A DNA stretch of 64,000 bases from an uncultured bacterium (GTDB lineage: Bacteria; Patescibacteriota; Saccharimonadia; Saccharimonadales; Saccharimonadaceae), in the NCBI GenBank assembly GCA_937863415.1, contig CALMFC010000005.1, positions 248,001 to 312,000 on the forward strand, given 5' to 3'. The notes under the pieces were generated by a model that saw only the letters and a list, made by a program, of their open reading frames with translations, had not been told where the DNA came from and did no database searches. This document shows positions 25,700 to 34,120 of the stretch, in pieces (position 1 is the first letter of the stretch; the number at the start of each line of letters is the position of its first letter). The position numbers were made by a program, and so were the translations under genes.

Positions 25700-25709
25700 T
25701 AGTATACTA
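25700..25709. promoter_or_regulatory. Palindromic shared -10 element for truB and the PIG-L gene
   Basis: The 10-bp palindrome TAGTATACTA reads TATACT on both strands (25703-25708 plus; 25701-25706 minus). It lies 7 nt before the truB ATG and 6 nt before the PIG-L ATG, so one sequence appears to start two divergent leaderless genes only 21 bp apart. Confidence 0.6.
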
Positions 25710-25715
25710 GGTCAC

Positions 25716-26405
25716 ATGAGCGACAGCGTAATACTAATTGATAAACCGGCTGGAATGAGTAGTTTTGGTGTTGTAGCGCGTATAAAACGTGTATTGTCCG
25801 AACAAGAAGCAGGAAAACCGTCGGTCGTCCTTAATAAGCGTAGGCGTGTCAAAGTTGGGCATACTGGGACGCTTGACCCGTTTGCGACTGGGTTAATGAT
25901 TATAGTTACGGGCAAAGAGTGTAAAAATGCTGGAAATTACAGCAAGCTAGACAAAGTTTATGAGGCGACAATTAGGCTAGGGCAAACAAGTAAGACCGGA
26001 GATCCGGAGGGTGAACTGACAGACGTATCAAAAAATATACCTAGTGATGACGACATAGAAAAGGCTTTAACTAAATTTGTTGGTGAAGTTACGCAGGTTC
26101 CACCAATTTATAGCGCTATCAAAATTGATGGACAGCGGGCATATAAATTGGCTCGTGAGGGTAAGGAGTTTGAGGTCCCAGCTAGAAAAGTCACAATATT
26201 TAGCCTGGATTTAGTAGATTACACTTATCCAACTCTTAAAATACGCACTCATGTCTCGAGCGGAACATATATTCGAACTTTAGCAGCTGATATCGGAGAA
26301 ACTTTAGGTGTCGGTGCGTATTGTATTGAACTTCGTCGCACGAGGATTGCAAAATGGGACGTGGCTGACGCCAAAAAACTGTCAGATTTCGGGATTGATT
26401 CATAA
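25716..26405 (+). CDS. truB: tRNA pseudouridine(55) synthase
   Basis: Converts U55 of tRNAs to pseudouridine. The N-terminus is MSDSVILIDKPAGMSSFGVV, the catalytic Asp lies in GHTGTLDPFATGLM, and the substrate block VPPIYSAIKIDGQRAYKLAREG and the SGTYIRTLAADIG stretch are all present. The protein is about 229 aa and lacks a large C-terminal PUA domain. Start chosen at ATG 25716, 7 nt after TATACT; the in-frame extension to 25662 would cross the divergent promoter and the coding start of the PIG-L gene. Confidence 0.94.
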   Translation: MSDSVILIDKPAGMSSFGVVARIKRVLSEQEAGKPSVVLNKRRRVKVGHTGTLDPFATGLMIIVTGKECKNAGNYSKLDKVYEATIRLGQTSKTGDPEGELTDVSKNIPSDDDIEKALTKFVGEVTQVPPIYSAIKIDGQRAYKLAREGKEFEVPARKVTIFSLDLVDYTYPTLKIRTHVSSGTYIRTLAADIGETLGVGAYCIELRRTRIAKWDVADAKKLSDFGIDS

Positions 26406-26431
26406 AAAGCCTTTGTACCGTCGTTTAGGTG

Positions 26432-26460
26432 TTGAAACCTGTGCAAAACTTTGCTACAAT
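26432..26460 (+). promoter_or_regulatory. Promoter of rpsO
   Basis: TTGAAA (26432-26437) and TACAAT (26455-26460, extended TGC) are spaced by 17 bp. The rpsO ATG begins 9 nt after the -10, consistent with a leaderless mRNA. Confidence 0.65.
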
Positions 26461-26469
26461 GCATACCTG

Positions 26470-26736
26470 ATGATTACACCAGACAACAAAGCCAAAGCTT
26501 TCGCTTTGACACAAACACACAAGACCGACGTCGGTAGCCCACAGGCTCAAGCGTCAGTTCTAACGACTCGTATCAAAGAGATTACTGAACACCTAAAGGA
26601 AAACAAGCACGACAATATGGCTCGTCGCGGACTTATCCAGATGGTGGGTAGGCGTAAAAGACTACTTAAATACCTAGAGCGCAAAGATTTTGACGCCTAC
26701 AAGGCAACAGTAGCAGCACTCGGACTCCGCAAATAG
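26470..26736 (+). CDS. rpsO: 30S ribosomal protein S15
   Basis: Binds the 16S rRNA central domain. The 88-residue S15 shows MITPDNKAKAF, HKTDVGSPQAQASVLTTRI, the LKENKHDNMARRGLIQMVGRRKRLLKYL block and a terminal LGLRK. An upstream reading frame to 26308 would read through the promoter and is not used. A small intrinsic terminator overlaps the stop codon. The rpsO, Nudix, pnp neighbourhood keeps the common rpsO-pnp proximity. Confidence 0.96.
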   Translation: MITPDNKAKAFALTQTHKTDVGSPQAQASVLTTRIKEITEHLKENKHDNMARRGLIQMVGRRKRLLKYLERKDFDAYKATVAALGLRK

Positions 26737-26748
26737 CGGGGTTCTTTT
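26725..26748 (+). terminator. Intrinsic terminator of rpsO
   Basis: Stem CTCCGC/GCGGGG (26725-26730 with 26736-26741) with loop AAATA, followed by TTCTTTT. The stop codon of rpsO lies in the hairpin. The stem is only 6 bp and contains one T-G pair. Confidence 0.55.
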
Positions 26749-27205
26749 AATTTAATTCGTTATCGATTAACACGGGTAGGTTCGAATTTATGTATGCTGC
26801 TATATCAATCTTTGTTAAAAAGCTTGGCAGGACGTTATGATTTTTTGGATCGATAAATTCAACATCTTGAATTTCGGCCATACCGTGGGTAGTGGACGAG
26901 AGGTCTATATCGTGGTAATCACTAGCATTTTCAATATGAAAAAAGAACTCAAGTTGCTCTTGGTTTCGAGAACCTCCTTCGAACTGTTGAATGAAAAGTA
27001 GTTTTCCAATTTTTGGAGAAATGCCGATTTCTTCAACTATTTCACGAGTTAATCCCTGGTGAAGTGATTCTCCTGCATCTAGCCCTCCGCCTGGAGTGCA
27101 CCAATAATCACGCACTTTCCCGTCGGCACCGGGTGTTAACTGTTGGCATAACATCTTTCCGTCTTTATAGATAATTCCACGTACGTTGATTCGTCTTGCT
27201 GTCAT
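26747..27205 (-). CDS. Nudix hydrolase
   Basis: Hydrolyses a nucleoside diphosphate linked to another moiety; the exact substrate is unknown. The Nudix box is clear: GGGLDAGESLHQGLTREIVEEIGI (GX5EX7REUXEEXGU) at roughly residues 44-67. The start at ATG 27205 (MTARRINVRG) is 7 nt after a minus-strand TATACT (27213-27218); an extension to 27292 would cross both divergent promoters. The 152-aa length is typical. It is divergent from pnp. Confidence 0.9.
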   Translation of the reverse strand: MTARRINVRGIIYKDGKMLCQQLTPGADGKVRDYWCTPGGGLDAGESLHQGLTREIVEEIGISPKIGKLLFIQQFEGGSRNQEQLEFFFHIENASDYHDIDLSSTTHGMAEIQDVEFIDPKNHNVLPSFLTKIDIAAYINSNLPVLIDNELN

Positions 27206-27229
27206 GTTACTAAGTATACACTTTGGTGG

Positions 27230-27359
27230 TATAATTATAGATACACACGCTAGGCGGACTAAGTGGTGGATAGAGCAATTTGCGATATGCAAGTTCCTGT
27301 ACCCGTTACTTACTCGCTAAAAAAGAAGAGGCGAGTGCATAAAAGAAGGAGGACATATA
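27230..27359 (+). promoter_or_regulatory. pnp promoter and structured leader
   Basis: TATAAT at 27230-27235 lies 11 bp from the divergent Nudix -10. A leader of about 118 nt follows with an ACTCGC/GCGAGT hairpin (27312-27317 with 27331-27336), then AAGGAGG before ATG. In E. coli a leader hairpin upstream of pnp is the target of autoregulation; a similar role here is only a guess. Confidence 0.5.
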
Positions 27360-29471
27360 ATGTCTACTATTAACCCGAGTGGTAAAGAAATTATTTCTGT
27401 TACTACTGATTTTTGCGGGCGCCCATTGACGCTCGAAGTTAACCGCGTCGGTTTTCGAACCACCGCCAGTGTGCTTGTTACTTACGGCGACACTGTTGTA
27501 CTCGGCACAGCTATGGTCGGATCGCGTCCAGTTATAATGGATTATTTTCCGCTTAGTATTGACTACGAAGAAAAATTTTACGCAGCTGGCAAGATTAGTG
27601 GCAGCCGTTTTATTAAACGTGAAGGTCGCCCAAGCGACGAGGCAATTCTTATTGGTCGATTAATCGATCGTCCAATTCGACCGCTATTTCCAAAAGGTTA
27701 TCGCCAAGAAGTCCAAGTTGTATCAAGCGTTTTGTCGTATGACCCAAATTTCCGCCCGGATTCAATTGCGATGATTGCGGCCAGTGCGGCCTTGATGCTC
27801 AGCGGTACGCCATTTGACGGTCCAGTATCTGGGCTTCGAGTCGGTCAAGTTGACGGTAAATTCAAGGCATTTTTGACACCAGAAGAGCGTGACGAAAGTG
27901 ATTTTGATCTAGTTGTCGCTGGTATTGAAAGTGGTATTACCATGGTAGAAGCTGGTGCTAATGAAGTTAGTGAAGAGACAATCGCTGATGCGCTTGCCTG
28001 GGCCTTCGAGGCTTACCAGCCTGCAATTGCTCTTCAAAAAGAATTGGCAAAAAAAGTTGCGCCAGTCGCCCTAGATTACGAACTAATCCTACCTGATGAG
28101 ACGATTCAAGATAAAGTCGATCAGTTAATTGCCGATAAACTAGGTAATGCACTTCGCAAACCATATCCAGAACGTAACGAACTAGTATCCACCCTTCGCT
28201 GGAGCTTTCATGATCAAATGCGCACAGAAATCGGCGAAGACGAATACAAAGAACTTTATGACGAATACGACGAAGCCTTTACAATGGCACTACACAAAGA
28301 TGTTCGCAAAGGTATCGTTGAGGATCAGCTGCGTCCAGACGGTCGTAAACTAGACGAAATTCGACCATTATCATCAGAAGTGGGAGTGTTACCTCGGACT
28401 CATGGTTCGTCAATCTTTACTCGTGGCGTAACTCAGGGTATGAATATCGTAACTTTGGCACCACTGAGTTACGCACAGATAGTTGACACCATGGAAGTTT
28501 CTGACGGTGAGCGTCGTTATATGCACCACTACAACGCTCCAGGCTATACAGTTGGCGAAGTCCGACGCCTTGGTTCGCCTGGACGACGTGAAATTGGTCA
28601 TGGGTACTTAGCAGAACGTGCGATTATTCCAGTTCTGCCTGACGTCGAAGATTTCCCATACGCTATCCGTAGTGTAACTGAAATTATGAGCCAAAATGGT
28701 TCAACTTCGATGGCTGCGACCTGTAGTTCGGTGCTTGCTTTGATGGATGCTGGTGTGCCACTTAAGGCGCCAGTGTCGGGTATTGCCATGGGTCTAATGA
28801 TGGATGACGGCAAGCCGTATGTCCTAAGCGATATTGCTGATGCCGAGGATTTCGCTGGTGACATGGACTTCAAGGTGACTGGTACCGAAAAAGGTATTAC
28901 GGCTATTCAAATGGATATGAAAGTTCATGGACTACCTGTCGAAATTCTAAAAGAAGCGTTGGTTGCATCTAAACCCGGTCGTGCATTTATTCTTAAGCAC
29001 ATGCTTGAGACTATTGCCGAGCCACGTGCAAAACTCAGTAAATATGCGCCAAGGATTGAGAAAATCAAGATTAACCCTGACAAAATCGGTGCGATTATTG
29101 GTAAGGGTGGAGAAGTAATAAATAAGATTACTGCCGAAACCGGTGCGATGATCGATATCAAAGACGACGGTTTGATTACTGTTGCCGCCGTTGATACGGC
29201 CGCAATCGAACGCGCCCTAGATTGGATAAAGGGCTTAACTGAAGAGCCAGAAGTCGGAACTGTTTACGAGGGTAAAGTTGTTAGTATTAAGGATTTCGGA
29301 GCTTTCGTTAATATATTACCTGGCATTGACGGTATGGTTCACATTAGCGAATTATCAAACGAGCGAGTCGAAAAGGTAACTGATGTCTTAACCGAAGGTC
29401 AAATTATAAAAGTCAAATTGATTGGCATTGATGACCGCGGCCGCCTAAGCTTATCTGTCAAAGACGCTTAG
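27360..29471 (+). CDS. pnp: Polyribonucleotide nucleotidyltransferase (PNPase)
   Basis: Phosphorolytic 3'-5' exoribonuclease of RNA decay. The 703-residue protein has two RNase PH domains (first with DYFPLSIDYEEKFYAAGKI and GRLIDRPIRPLFPKG; second with LPRTHGSSIFTRG and the active-site region NGSTSMAATCSS), a KH domain (IGAIIGKGGEVINKI, about 575-590) and a C-terminal S1 domain (GKVVSIKDFGAFVNILPGIDGMVHISEL). Start with a strong AAGGAGG site. Confidence 0.97.
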   Translation: MSTINPSGKEIISVTTDFCGRPLTLEVNRVGFRTTASVLVTYGDTVVLGTAMVGSRPVIMDYFPLSIDYEEKFYAAGKISGSRFIKREGRPSDEAILIGRLIDRPIRPLFPKGYRQEVQVVSSVLSYDPNFRPDSIAMIAASAALMLSGTPFDGPVSGLRVGQVDGKFKAFLTPEERDESDFDLVVAGIESGITMVEAGANEVSEETIADALAWAFEAYQPAIALQKELAKKVAPVALDYELILPDETIQDKVDQLIADKLGNALRKPYPERNELVSTLRWSFHDQMRTEIGEDEYKELYDEYDEAFTMALHKDVRKGIVEDQLRPDGRKLDEIRPLSSEVGVLPRTHGSSIFTRGVTQGMNIVTLAPLSYAQIVDTMEVSDGERRYMHHYNAPGYTVGEVRRLGSPGRREIGHGYLAERAIIPVLPDVEDFPYAIRSVTEIMSQNGSTSMAATCSSVLALMDAGVPLKAPVSGIAMGLMMDDGKPYVLSDIADAEDFAGDMDFKVTGTEKGITAIQMDMKVHGLPVEILKEALVASKPGRAFILKHMLETIAEPRAKLSKYAPRIEKIKINPDKIGAIIGKGGEVINKITAETGAMIDIKDDGLITVAAVDTAAIERALDWIKGLTEEPEVGTVYEGKVVSIKDFGAFVNILPGIDGMVHISELSNERVEKVTDVLTEGQIIKVKLIGIDDRGRLSLSVKDA

Positions 29472-29641
29472 TTTATTGAACAAAATACCCTATTATCTAC
29501 CCAGACACTTGAATAACTGGTTGTTTTATGCTAAGCTAAAAGCACTAAACACTGTCTTGTAATAGGGAAAACGTCATCAATAAGCAATCGATTCTTGAGC
29601 AAATTAGGGCGGATATAATATTTAATAATATCTGCCCAGAT

Positions 29642-30169
29642 TTGGCCAAGACAGCCAAGAACCTTGTTATGGGTGACGGTAATACAGATGCTGATATTGT
29701 TATCATCGGTGAAGCACCTGGTAAAAAAGAGGACGAACAAGGGTTGCCGTTCATAGGTGCAGCTGGCAAGTTCTTGAACGAAATGCTTGCTAGCGTCAAC
29801 ATGAACAGGAGCGATGTTTATATAACTAATATAGTTAAATATCGTCCACCCGATAACCGAGACCCTTTGCCGGCAGAGAAAAGTGCCTTTTGGCCTTACC
29901 TGGTACGTCAACTGGATGTCATTCGACCACACATTGTCGTGACATTAGGTAGGCATAGCATGGAATATTTTTTGCCTGGAACAAAGATTTCTGAGGTTCA
30001 TGGACAGCCACAAAGCGTTACCATAGGTGACAGTGAATTGGTCGTCGTGCCACTATATCATCCAGCGGCAGCCTTATATAACGGCAGTCTGAGGCAGACA
30101 TTAAAGGATGATTTTATGAAGTTACCAAAAATAATAAAAGTTCTACAAAATGAAAAGGAGAACAAATAA
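29642..30169 (+). CDS. Family 4-type uracil-DNA glycosylase, cluster-ligand-poor
   Basis: Excises uracil from DNA. Motifs GEAPGKKEDEQGLPFIGAAG and YHPAAAL are those of the Fe-S UDG family (UdgA). Compared with the Thermotoga enzyme, three of the four cluster cysteines are replaced: the first is Asn, KCRPP reads KYRPP, and the fourth is Phe (EKSAFW). The coordinates use the first TTG, but homology extends upstream without a stop to about 29576 (SILEQIRAD...NICPDLAK), where only ATC, ATT or CTG codons are in frame; AATAGGG before ATC 29576 could be its ribosome site. The gene ends 2 nt before rnj. Confidence 0.85.
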   Translation: MAKTAKNLVMGDGNTDADIVIIGEAPGKKEDEQGLPFIGAAGKFLNEMLASVNMNRSDVYITNIVKYRPPDNRDPLPAEKSAFWPYLVRQLDVIRPHIVVTLGRHSMEYFLPGTKISEVHGQPQSVTIGDSELVVVPLYHPAAALYNGSLRQTLKDDFMKLPKIIKVLQNEKENK

Positions 30170-30171
30170 TA

Positions 30172-32292
30172 ATGGGTTCACAAAGAATCAAGTCACCGCA
30201 GAGTGACGAACCAAACAAACGACCGCAAACACAGCGGCCAAAATCAAATAATACAGTGCTAGCTAACACTCAAACCCGCAAGGGTGAAGTGTTCCGCGCG
30301 CAACGTCGTACAAGCGAAAGTGTGAATTTACAAGCAAGCCAGCACATGATTAACGTGCCAGTTAATAAATCTGTTTTTAACGGATATGGCGGACGACAAT
30401 TTAGCCTTGCTGATCATAAAAAGCAGCCTCGGACCAGCGGTCCTAAACTGCGCATCATGCCTATTGGAGGTCTTGGTGAAATGGGAATTGGCAAAAACAT
30501 GATGGCAATTGAATATGAAAATGACATAATTGTGATCGATTGTGGGTTTTTGTTCCCGGGTAGTGATTACCCTGGTATTAATTACATTATCCCAGACATA
30601 ACTTACCTAGAAGCCAATAAACATAAAATTCGAGGTATAGCCTTTACTCATGGACACCTTGATCATATTGGTGCTTTTAGGCATATTGCAGAAAAGATTC
30701 CTGCACCAGTTTACGCTAGTAAGTTTACAGTCGGTATGTTGCAACGAACCATGGAAGAATCAAGTAGTGGTTACGAACCTGAATATACCGTGCTTGATCC
30801 TGAAGCGCACGAACGAGTCCAACTCGGGGATAGCTTTAGTATCGAACTAGTGCGCGTTAATCACTCGATTCCAGACTCTACTGCGGTTGTAATTCGCACA
30901 CCTCTTGGGGTTTTGATTGATACGGGCGACTGGCGCTTCGAAGACGAGCCGGTTGATGGTAAAAAGTTTGATCTTGAACGCTTAACCGAAATTGCCACCA
31001 AAGAAGGAATTTTGATGTTAATGAATGAGTCTACTAACTGTGAGTCAGAAGGTACGCATACTCATGGTGAGTTTGATATTCAACGATCGATGGGTCAGGT
31101 GATGGATAAATATCCTAATAATCGCCTAATTCTTAGCTGTTTTAGTAGCCAGATTCACCGTATGCAAATTATTTTGGATGAAGCTAAAAAGCATGACCGT
31201 AAAGTTGCGTTTGCTGGATACAGCATGATTCAAAACGTTGAAGTAGCCCTACGCGCAGGTGCCATCAAGGTACCCAAAGATGTAGTTGTCAAAATGGAGG
31301 ATATAATTAAGTTACCTGACGGTAAAGTTACAATTGTTTGTACTGGATCCCAGGGAGAATTTAACGCAGTCTTAAATCGTATGGCGTCTGGTTCGCATAA
31401 ATATATCAAAATCAAGAATTCTGATGTGATTGTATTTAGCTCTAACCCAATTCCTGGAAATGAAAAATACGTTACTAGGACTGTCGATGGTTTGATGCGT
31501 GAAGGTAGTGCTGTAATTCAAAACGACAAGACACACCTGACCGGGGTTGGTCCATTGCACCTTTCAGGACATGGCTATTACGAAGATCACGTTAAATTAA
31601 TCAATGCATTAAATCCAAAATACTACATGCCAATTCATGGCGAGTTTCATATGTTGGTTCATAACGCCGAGTTAGCTGAAAAAGAAGCTGGCATCAAACG
31701 AGATAATATCTTTGTTTGCGATAGCGGTGATGTAGTAGAGATTACAACAGAAGGTGCACGTAAAGCTGGTCGAATTCCAGTTGGCGGTATTATGTACGAC
31801 GACAGCGGAACGATTGTTTCAGAGGTAGTCCTAAAAGATCGTATTCACATGGCTACCGAAGGTATGTTTGTAGTTGTACTAACTGTTCAACGTGGTAGTG
31901 GCAGGTTAATGACAAGCCCTGATATTATCAGTCGCGGGTTTATTTATCTACGCGATAGCGAGGAGTTGATGGGTAGTATTCGGCAATATCTAAAGCAAAA
32001 GGTTGCTCGGTCATTTGCCGGAAAACGCGTAGACCTAGATGTAATCAAAAAGGAATTAAAGGACGAGATTACTCATATTCTTTATGACCAAACCAGGCGA
32101 ACGCCAATTGTGATTCCTGTTATTAATGAAGTCGGCGGAAGTGGTGGTGGTCAACCACAATATCAACCACACTCTAAATCTGAGCCACGTGAACATTTTG
32201 TGCGGCCAGTCGCCAAGACGTTTCCACCCCGACAGGTACCTGACACCGAAGCTATAGTGCCTCGTGTCAAAACTGACAATCGCGGCTACTAA
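30172..32292 (+). CDS. rnj: Ribonuclease J
   Basis: Metallo-beta-lactamase/beta-CASP nuclease of mRNA decay and 5' processing. A basic, Gln-rich N-terminal extension (about 95 residues) precedes the MBL domain: FTHGHLDHIGAF carries the HxHxDH metal motif and LIDTGDWRFEDEP follows. The beta-CASP part has SCFSSQIHRMQ, and GHGYYEDHVKLINALNPKYYMPIHGEFHML matches RNase J. The C-terminus ends in a low-complexity tail. AAGGAG precedes the ATG, inside the UDG end, so the two genes form an operon. Confidence 0.95.
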   Translation: MGSQRIKSPQSDEPNKRPQTQRPKSNNTVLANTQTRKGEVFRAQRRTSESVNLQASQHMINVPVNKSVFNGYGGRQFSLADHKKQPRTSGPKLRIMPIGGLGEMGIGKNMMAIEYENDIIVIDCGFLFPGSDYPGINYIIPDITYLEANKHKIRGIAFTHGHLDHIGAFRHIAEKIPAPVYASKFTVGMLQRTMEESSSGYEPEYTVLDPEAHERVQLGDSFSIELVRVNHSIPDSTAVVIRTPLGVLIDTGDWRFEDEPVDGKKFDLERLTEIATKEGILMLMNESTNCESEGTHTHGEFDIQRSMGQVMDKYPNNRLILSCFSSQIHRMQIILDEAKKHDRKVAFAGYSMIQNVEVALRAGAIKVPKDVVVKMEDIIKLPDGKVTIVCTGSQGEFNAVLNRMASGSHKYIKIKNSDVIVFSSNPIPGNEKYVTRTVDGLMREGSAVIQNDKTHLTGVGPLHLSGHGYYEDHVKLINALNPKYYMPIHGEFHMLVHNAELAEKEAGIKRDNIFVCDSGDVVEITTEGARKAGRIPVGGIMYDDSGTIVSEVVLKDRIHMATEGMFVVVLTVQRGSGRLMTSPDIISRGFIYLRDSEELMGSIRQYLKQKVARSFAGKRVDLDVIKKELKDEITHILYDQTRRTPIVIPVINEVGGSGGGQPQYQPHSKSEPREHFVRPVAKTFPPRQVPDTEAIVPRVKTDNRGY

Positions 32293-32358
32293 TACAATAT
32301 ACTCAAAGATATAAACTAAAAATTTTGGCAAACATAATTTTTTGATACAATTGAGGTT

Positions 32359-33951
32359 ATGTTAAGACGTCAAAAAGGTTTCACGATCGTCGAACTGTTG
32401 ATTGTCATTGTTATAATTGGAATTTTGGCGGCAATTACCGTAGTTAGCTATACAGGCATTGCTCGTCAAGCGTCAGATTCTATTGTAAAAAGTGACGCCA
32501 GTAATCTGGCTAGCTCGCTAGGTCTATATGCGGCTACGCATACTGACCAGTATGTTAGTTGGTTTTCAGGCGACGCTATTCCAGCAGGCGCAAATTTTAA
32601 AGTTAGTGCTGACAACTATGCAGACATTACGACTTCATCTAATTTACAAAAATACTGTATCCGTGTATTTAATACAAAATCATCGTATACATCAGCAGAA
32701 ACTGCCTACACTGCCGAACAGCCAGCAGGTGCTTGTTCGGAACTTGATGCATCGGATGCAGCAGTTGCCGTTACAGCTCCGCAGAGTGGATGGCTGGCGT
32801 TGGGGGATCATTGCGGTATACGTTATGACGGCAAGGGATATTGTTGGGGAGATAACTACTATGGTTGGCTAGGAAATGGAAATAATAATAATTCCGCAAC
32901 TACTACCGCTGTATATATGTCAGGTGCCCTAGCGGGCAAAACATTGAAAAGTATATCTGGATCCTGCGCAATAGCGTCAGACAACAACGCATATTGCTGG
33001 GGGTATAATCGTGAAGGTAATCTTGGTATTGGTACTAGTGGGAGTGGTACTGATTCTAATGTCCCCGTTGCAGTTTCAACAGCTGGTGTATTGGCTGGCA
33101 AAACTATTAAGAAAATATCTAGTAGCGGATCGTCAACTTGCGTCATAGCATCTGACGATAATGCATACTGTTGGGGTTATAATTTGTCAGGTAAACTAGG
33201 AGATGGAACAATGACTAATTCTGCGTATCCCATTGCTGTTGATACATCCGGTGCTCTTGCTGGCAAAACAATTAAGGATATTTCGGTGGGTGCTTATCAA
33301 ACTTGTGTAATTGCTTCGGACGACAACGCTTATTGTTGGGGGGACGATAACTATGGAACTCTTGGTCAAAACGGCACAAACTTTTCATCTGTTCCAGTGG
33401 CAGTAAATAGGTCTGGTGCACTTGCAGGCAAGACAATTAAAAATATTATAGTTAATGGACTCAGGACTGCTTGTGTAATTGCTTCGGACAATAACGTATA
33501 TTGCTGGGGCCTTAATTCTTATGGAGCGGTTGGCGACGGTACAAATACAACACGGCGTGTTCCTGCACAGGTTATTAATACAGGTGTTCTTGCAGGTAAA
33601 ACTGTTAAACATATTGCCGGAGCATCTTCTGGTGCTGTTTGCGCAATTGCATCCGATAACAAAGCCTACTGTTGGGGTAATAATAATATGGGTGGACTAG
33701 GCAACGGGACGGCAGGCGGTAGTTCAAATGTTCCTGTTTCGGTGCAGATGTCAGGAATGATAGGGAACAGAAATCTCAAGGCGTTAAGTGGTGGTGCATC
33801 TGCTGTTTGTGCTATAGCCACAGACAACACCGGTTATTGTTGGGGCTCTATGGGGGGCTATAGGGGTGCATTCGGCGATAATAGTATGTATGGGGATGAT
33901 GGCCACGGTAATTATCACGCGAACGTTCCTGTTCTTGTGCCACAACCATAA
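32359..33951 (+). CDS. Prepilin fused to a seven-repeat RCC1 propeller
   Basis: The N-terminus is a classical type IV prepilin: RRQKG followed by FTIVELLIVIVIIGILAAI, then about 130 residues of pilin-like domain. From about residue 140 to the end come seven repeats of some 50 residues, each carrying an LAGKTIK-like strand and a C(V/A)IASDxNAYCWG core, the signature of RCC1-type beta-propellers; two cysteines recur in every blade and could bridge. The protein would be displayed on a pilus as a seven-bladed head, probably an adhesin. TACAAT ends 7 nt before ATG (leaderless). It is set apart from the main pilus cluster by about 10 kb. Confidence 0.88.
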   Translation: MLRRQKGFTIVELLIVIVIIGILAAITVVSYTGIARQASDSIVKSDASNLASSLGLYAATHTDQYVSWFSGDAIPAGANFKVSADNYADITTSSNLQKYCIRVFNTKSSYTSAETAYTAEQPAGACSELDASDAAVAVTAPQSGWLALGDHCGIRYDGKGYCWGDNYYGWLGNGNNNNSATTTAVYMSGALAGKTLKSISGSCAIASDNNAYCWGYNREGNLGIGTSGSGTDSNVPVAVSTAGVLAGKTIKKISSSGSSTCVIASDDNAYCWGYNLSGKLGDGTMTNSAYPIAVDTSGALAGKTIKDISVGAYQTCVIASDDNAYCWGDDNYGTLGQNGTNFSSVPVAVNRSGALAGKTIKNIIVNGLRTACVIASDNNVYCWGLNSYGAVGDGTNTTRRVPAQVINTGVLAGKTVKHIAGASSGAVCAIASDNKAYCWGNNNMGGLGNGTAGGSSNVPVSVQMSGMIGNRNLKALSGGASAVCAIATDNTGYCWGSMGGYRGAFGDNSMYGDDGHGNYHANVPVLVPQP

Positions 33952-33979
33952 CCCTATTGCAAAATGTGGTAATTTTTGC

Positions 33980-34109
33980 TATAATGCAAGTATTCGAGCG
34001 AATAGTCAAGCTTGCTTGTGCTATGCCGAGAATGCGCAGCATTATATCTTTTAAAGATATAATGAGCGGACATATTAGGGTACTAATTAATATAAAAACT
34101 CTCTATAAT
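33980..34109 (+). promoter_or_regulatory. Two predicted -10 boxes upstream of ftsK
   Basis: TGCTATAAT at 33977-33985 and TATAAT at 34104-34109, 11 nt before the ftsK ATG. Between them lie a GCAAG/CTTGC hairpin and an A/T-rich palindrome (34041-34063). Confidence 0.45.
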
Positions 34110-34120
34110 AGATAACAGTT

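Noticed and set aside
26308-26469. Longer rpsO reading frame
   Set aside because: It overlaps truB and the rpsO promoter; S15 begins at the ATG at 26470.
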